Assembly: GCA_900545555.1 (NCBI GenBank) | Contig: UQZI01000084.1 | Coordinates: forward strand, 1-8,187 | DNA from: an uncultured Collinsella sp. | GTDB taxonomy: Bacteria > Actinomycetota > Coriobacteriia > Coriobacteriales > Coriobacteriaceae | Length of the DNA: 8,187 nucleotides | Reading direction: 5' to 3' | In this document: piece after piece, positions 6,536-8,187 of the stretch | Numbering within the stretch: position 1 is the first letter of the stretch | How the letters are laid out: every line of letters starts with the position of its first letter | Notes under the pieces: model-generated | Database searches by the model: none | Seen by the model: only the letters and a program-made list of their open reading frames with translations | Told to the model about the DNA's origin: nothing | Position numbers and translations under genes: made by a program

Positions 6536-6569
6536 AAACGCGCCCGGCAGCTTTCCATCGGGCGCGTTT
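6536..6569. terminator. strong bidirectional rho-independent terminator between ung and the SDR gene
   Basis: AAACGCGCCCG (6536-6546) and CGGGCGCGTTT (6559-6569) form a perfect 11-bp stem with a 12-base loop. On the minus strand it is followed by a run of five T (6538-6534), on the plus strand by TTT within the stem and CCTATT after it. It serves both convergent genes, ung (stop at 6520) and the SDR gene (stop at 6571). Confidence 0.9.
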
Positions 6570-6570
6570 C

Positions 6571-7251
6571 CTATTCGGGCCAAATAAATTGTGTGCGGCC
6601 GGCCTCGCCGCCATCGACCAGCAGGCTCTGCCCGGTCATAAACCGGTTGGTCACGCCCACAAAGTAGATCCACTCGGCGATCTCCTGGGCGGTGGCCCAG
6701 CGTTTAAGCGGCGTGAGCTCCATAATCTGGCTCCACAGGTGTTCGTCTTCCATCACGCAACGGTTGAGCGGCGTAATAACGCCACCCGGGTCCACACTGT
6801 TGGCGATAGCCTGCGGCGCCAGGCGGTTTGCAAGGTTCTTGGTGTAGGCGATAACGCCGCCCTTGCTGGCAGCATAGGCGGGAAACTCCGATCCCGTATG
6901 CCCGCTCGCCGACCCCACATTGACCACGGATTTGATAGCCGGCGCAGGCTTGGCAGCAAGCCCCTCCCCCACAAAGGCGTAGTGCTCGGTCACGTTGATG
7001 GTGCCACGCAGGTTGGCGGCAATATCGTCGGCCGAATCCTGTGTACCGGCAACGTTCACGATCACCTGGGGTTCAAGCTCGTCTGGAAACGAATCCGGCT
7101 CGCAGACATCAACGATCAGATGGCGATAGTGCTCGTGCTCGACTGCCGCCGGCAGCAGATCAAAACCCACGACCTCGTGACCCTCGTCCAAAAAGCGCTG
7201 CACGCACGCGGCTCCAATACCACCCGAAGCACCCGTGATCAAAACCCGCAT
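6571..7251 (-). CDS. short-chain dehydrogenase/reductase (SDR), substrate unknown
   Basis: A 226-residue classical SDR with a Rossmann fold. The cofactor motif is TGASGGIG (6-13), and D31 at the end of strand two (VVGFDLLP) favours NAD(H) over NADP(H). Next come VDV (47-49), the NVAG motif (66-69), the catalytic serine region SVVNVGSASG (108-117; S114 or S116) and Y126-AAS-K130, then the VDPGGVITPL segment (153-162) and the C-terminal GQSLLVDGGE (207-216). The region between NVAG and the next helix is shorter than in FabG-type enzymes, explaining the length of 226 rather than about 245. Similar short forms occur among 3-alpha-hydroxysteroid dehydrogenase/carbonyl reductases, but I would not assign a substrate. 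AAGGAG precedes the ATG at 7251. It lies 9 bp after the VUT transporter gene, so the two form one operon, which is an uncommon pairing. Confidence 0.9.
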   Translation of the reverse strand: MRVLITGASGGIGAACVQRFLDEGHEVVGFDLLPAAVEHEHYRHLIVDVCEPDSFPDELEPQVIVNVAGTQDSADDIAANLRGTINVTEHYAFVGEGLAAKPAPAIKSVVNVGSASGHTGSEFPAYAASKGGVIAYTKNLANRLAPQAIANSVDPGGVITPLNRCVMEDEHLWSQIMELTPLKRWATAQEIAEWIYFVGVTNRFMTGQSLLVDGGEAGRTQFIWPE

Positions 7252-7260
7252 ACTTGCTCC

Positions 7261-7983
7261 TTAGGCGATTGCGTGGCGCTCGAGGTACTCGGCGCCCACA
7301 TTCTCACGCTCCCAGCCACGCACGACCTTGTAGCCCACGGGGCTCAGGAAGACCTCGCACAGCAACTCGGCAACAGCGCCGGTCAGCGAGCACATAAGGA
7401 CCTGTACCCAGGTCCAACCAAAGAACGTGTGGCTCACCACAATGGCAAAGACCAGGTTGTCGATAAACTGGCCAACACCCGTGGACACATAGGAACGGAA
7501 GGCAAAGCTCGCAAAGTTATTCTTTTTGAGCATACGGCCGAGCGACTGGTTGAGCGTGGAGTTCACCACGGCAGAAACGAGCATGGCGAGCGAAGATCCA
7601 AACACCACGTACCAGGTACCGCCGATGGTAGCATTAAGGGCGGTGCTGACCTCGATCATGCCCGTGTCATAGTAGGCGCCCCACATGCCGGGCGTGAGCG
7701 AGCACAGCCAAAAGCACAGACTCACGGCCAGGTTGACCGCCAGCGCGAGGATAGAGATTTTGATGGATGCCTTGGCGCCAAAGCGCTTGCAGATCATGTC
7801 CTGGCACAAAAACGAAACCCAGCTCACCACAAAGCCGCAATCGAGTGCCAGATACGGCAGGCTGATGAGCTCTTTGTTGGCCAGCAGGTTCATCATGATG
7901 ACGCTCACGAAAAACAGCGAAACCGTTGCCGCGGGAATGCTCCGCAACAGGACCTTGTAGTCCTCCATGACCTTCTTGATCAT
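7261..7983 (-). CDS. VUT/YhhQ-family transporter, probable queuosine-precursor uptake
   Basis: A 240-residue membrane protein with about six helices (15-35, 45-63, 75-95, 123-143, 170-190, 195-215). Family marks are MMNLLANKEL (30-39) at the end of helix one, the conserved acidic loop QDMICKRFGAKASIKIS (61-77; D62, with RFGAK in place of the usual ERYGKK) and FRSYVSTGVGQFIDNLVFAI (162-181), the R...S...Q..D..VF motif. YhhQ in E. coli takes up the queuosine precursors preQ0/preQ1 for tRNA modification, and many bacteria without queuosine synthesis depend on such a transporter. That the same substrate is used here is inferred. The ATG at 7983 has AAAGGAG (7996-7990) six bases upstream. Its promoter is at 8069-8097 and its leader is structured. 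It is the first gene of an operon with the SDR gene. The usual DxxxE is not exact, so substrate range is uncertain. Confidence 0.82.
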   Translation of the reverse strand: MIKKVMEDYKVLLRSIPAATVSLFFVSVIMMNLLANKELISLPYLALDCGFVVSWVSFLCQDMICKRFGAKASIKISILALAVNLAVSLCFWLCSLTPGMWGAYYDTGMIEVSTALNATIGGTWYVVFGSSLAMLVSAVVNSTLNQSLGRMLKKNNFASFAFRSYVSTGVGQFIDNLVFAIVVSHTFFGWTWVQVLMCSLTGAVAELLCEVFLSPVGYKVVRGWERENVGAEYLERHAIA

Positions 7984-8010
7984 TATGTACTCCTTTGGTT
8001 TTAGGTTTAA

Positions 8011-8039
8011 CGAGCAGGATATCGGACCCGAACTGCTCG
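8011..8039 (-). promoter_or_regulatory. leader hairpin before the VUT gene, possible translational regulator
   Basis: On the minus strand CGAGCAG (8039-8033) pairs with CTGCTCG (8017-8011), a perfect 7-bp stem with a 15-base loop. GGGT in the loop (8029-8026) can pair with ACCT (8006-8003) in the A-rich tail just before the ribosome site, an H-type pseudoknot shape. The canonical preQ1-I bases are not evident, so the call is only 'structured leader'. Confidence 0.35.
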
Positions 8040-8068
8040 GACGTCACGGTCTTGAGACGACGATGGGT

Positions 8069-8097
8069 ATAATAGCCGCTCACACGGCATCAGGCAA
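8069..8097 (-). promoter_or_regulatory. sigma-70 promoter of the VUT-SDR operon
   Basis: On the minus strand TTGCCT (8097-8092) and TATTAT (8074-8069) are separated by exactly 17 bases, matching the -35 and -10 consensus at four and five of six positions. Transcription would start near 8062, giving a leader of about 79 bases that includes the hairpin at 8011-8039. A perfect TATAAT (8068-8073) also reads on the plus strand, without a good -35. Confidence 0.6.
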
Positions 8098-8103
8098 GCA
8101 AAC

Positions 8104-8133
8104 GGCGCGGCGGCCCCACAGGATCACCGCGCC
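8104..8133 (-). terminator. probable terminator of an upstream minus-strand gene outside the window
   Basis: GGCGCGGCG (8104-8112) and CACCGCGCC (8125-8133) form a 9-bp GC-rich stem with one wobble. On the minus strand it is followed by GTTTGCTTG. It lies immediately upstream of the VUT promoter and would insulate it from transcription entering from the right. Confidence 0.5.
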
Positions 8134-8171
8134 CTTGATTATCGACTTTATCCGAACACCTCCCACATTCA

Positions 8172-8187
8172 TCCGTACATGTACGGA
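8172..8187. repeat. perfect 16-bp palindrome at the right edge
   Basis: TCCGTACATGTACGGA equals its own reverse complement over all 16 bases. It may be an operator for a dimeric regulator, or the 3' end of a neighbouring gene: one minus-strand frame reaches a TGA at 8171-8169. The window ends here, so the true extent is unknown. Confidence 0.5.

Noticed and set aside
6112..8004. A 630-codon plus-strand open frame, the longest in the window
   Set aside because: It overlaps ung and runs antisense through the SDR and VUT genes, all of which have clear family motifs and ribosome sites. Its product is rich in His, Arg and Gln without domain character, as expected for a shadow frame in GC-rich DNA.
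7984..8062. A canonical preQ1-I riboswitch
   Set aside because: The leader has the right place and a hairpin with an A-rich tail, but I do not see the characteristic loop and ACACC-type bases; kept only as a possible novel leader.
8068..8073. A plus-strand promoter from the perfect TATAAT
   Set aside because: No acceptable -35 at 16-18 bp; the minus-strand reading of the same bases has a proper -35 and a gene to serve.
7984..8083. Leader peptide or alternative start of the minus-strand frame beginning GTG at 8083
   Set aside because: The frame begins within a few bases of the -10 box, hence before the expected transcript start, and runs out of frame into the VUT gene without a stop.
1..8187. 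CRISPR arrays, tRNA or rRNA genes, insertion sequences, phage genes, defence or toxin-antitoxin systems
   Set aside because: I looked for regularly spaced repeats, cloverleaf-like segments, transposase or integrase motifs and known defence families on both strands and found none.

Overview
This is an ordinary-looking chromosomal stretch from a GC-rich bacterium. The style fits Coriobacteriia, perhaps Collinsella: GC-rich third positions, strong AAGGAG ribosome sites, compact intergenic gaps with GC-rich hairpin terminators, and a GTGCCGGC/GGAACGTCCC-type intergenic repeat. The assignment is an inference from style and recalled resemblance; there is no rRNA marker here.

Layout. The left edge is a minus-strand pair: a 47-residue single-span membrane protein (467-610) followed by the N-terminal half of RsmJ, a 16S rRNA methyltransferase (1-403), cut by the window edge. 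A plus-strand four-helix membrane protein of unknown function (838-1239) then faces an RlmA-type 23S rRNA guanine methyltransferase (1365-2177, minus) across two terminator-like hairpins. A short intergenic region with a degenerate 27-nt tandem repeat separates rlmA from a divergent MATE-family efflux pump (2369-3751, plus). A LysR-type regulator (3779-4645, minus) is divergent from an EamA/DMT-family 10-helix transporter (4804-5706, plus). Their shared 158-bp region carries an interrupted palindrome, making the transporter the regulator's most likely target. Family 1 uracil-DNA glycosylase (ung, 5795-6520) follows on the plus strand. It ends at a strong bidirectional terminator shared with a minus-strand operon that encodes a VUT/YhhQ-family transporter (7261-7983; likely a queuosine-precursor transporter) and, 9 bp downstream, a short-chain dehydrogenase (6571-7251). 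That operon has a recognisable sigma-70 promoter (8069-8097) and a structured leader.

How the genes fit together. There is no single pathway. A loose theme is nucleic-acid modification and repair (RsmJ, RlmA, Ung, a possible queuosine-precursor transporter) mixed with membrane transport (MATE, EamA, VUT). I see no phage, insertion sequence, CRISPR array, toxin-antitoxin pair or defence island, and no tRNA or rRNA gene. The items most worth a second look are the 47-residue membrane protein upstream of rsmJ, the hairpin/pseudoknot-capable leader of the VUT-SDR operon, the 16-bp perfect palindrome at the right edge, and the LysR-EamA operator candidate.
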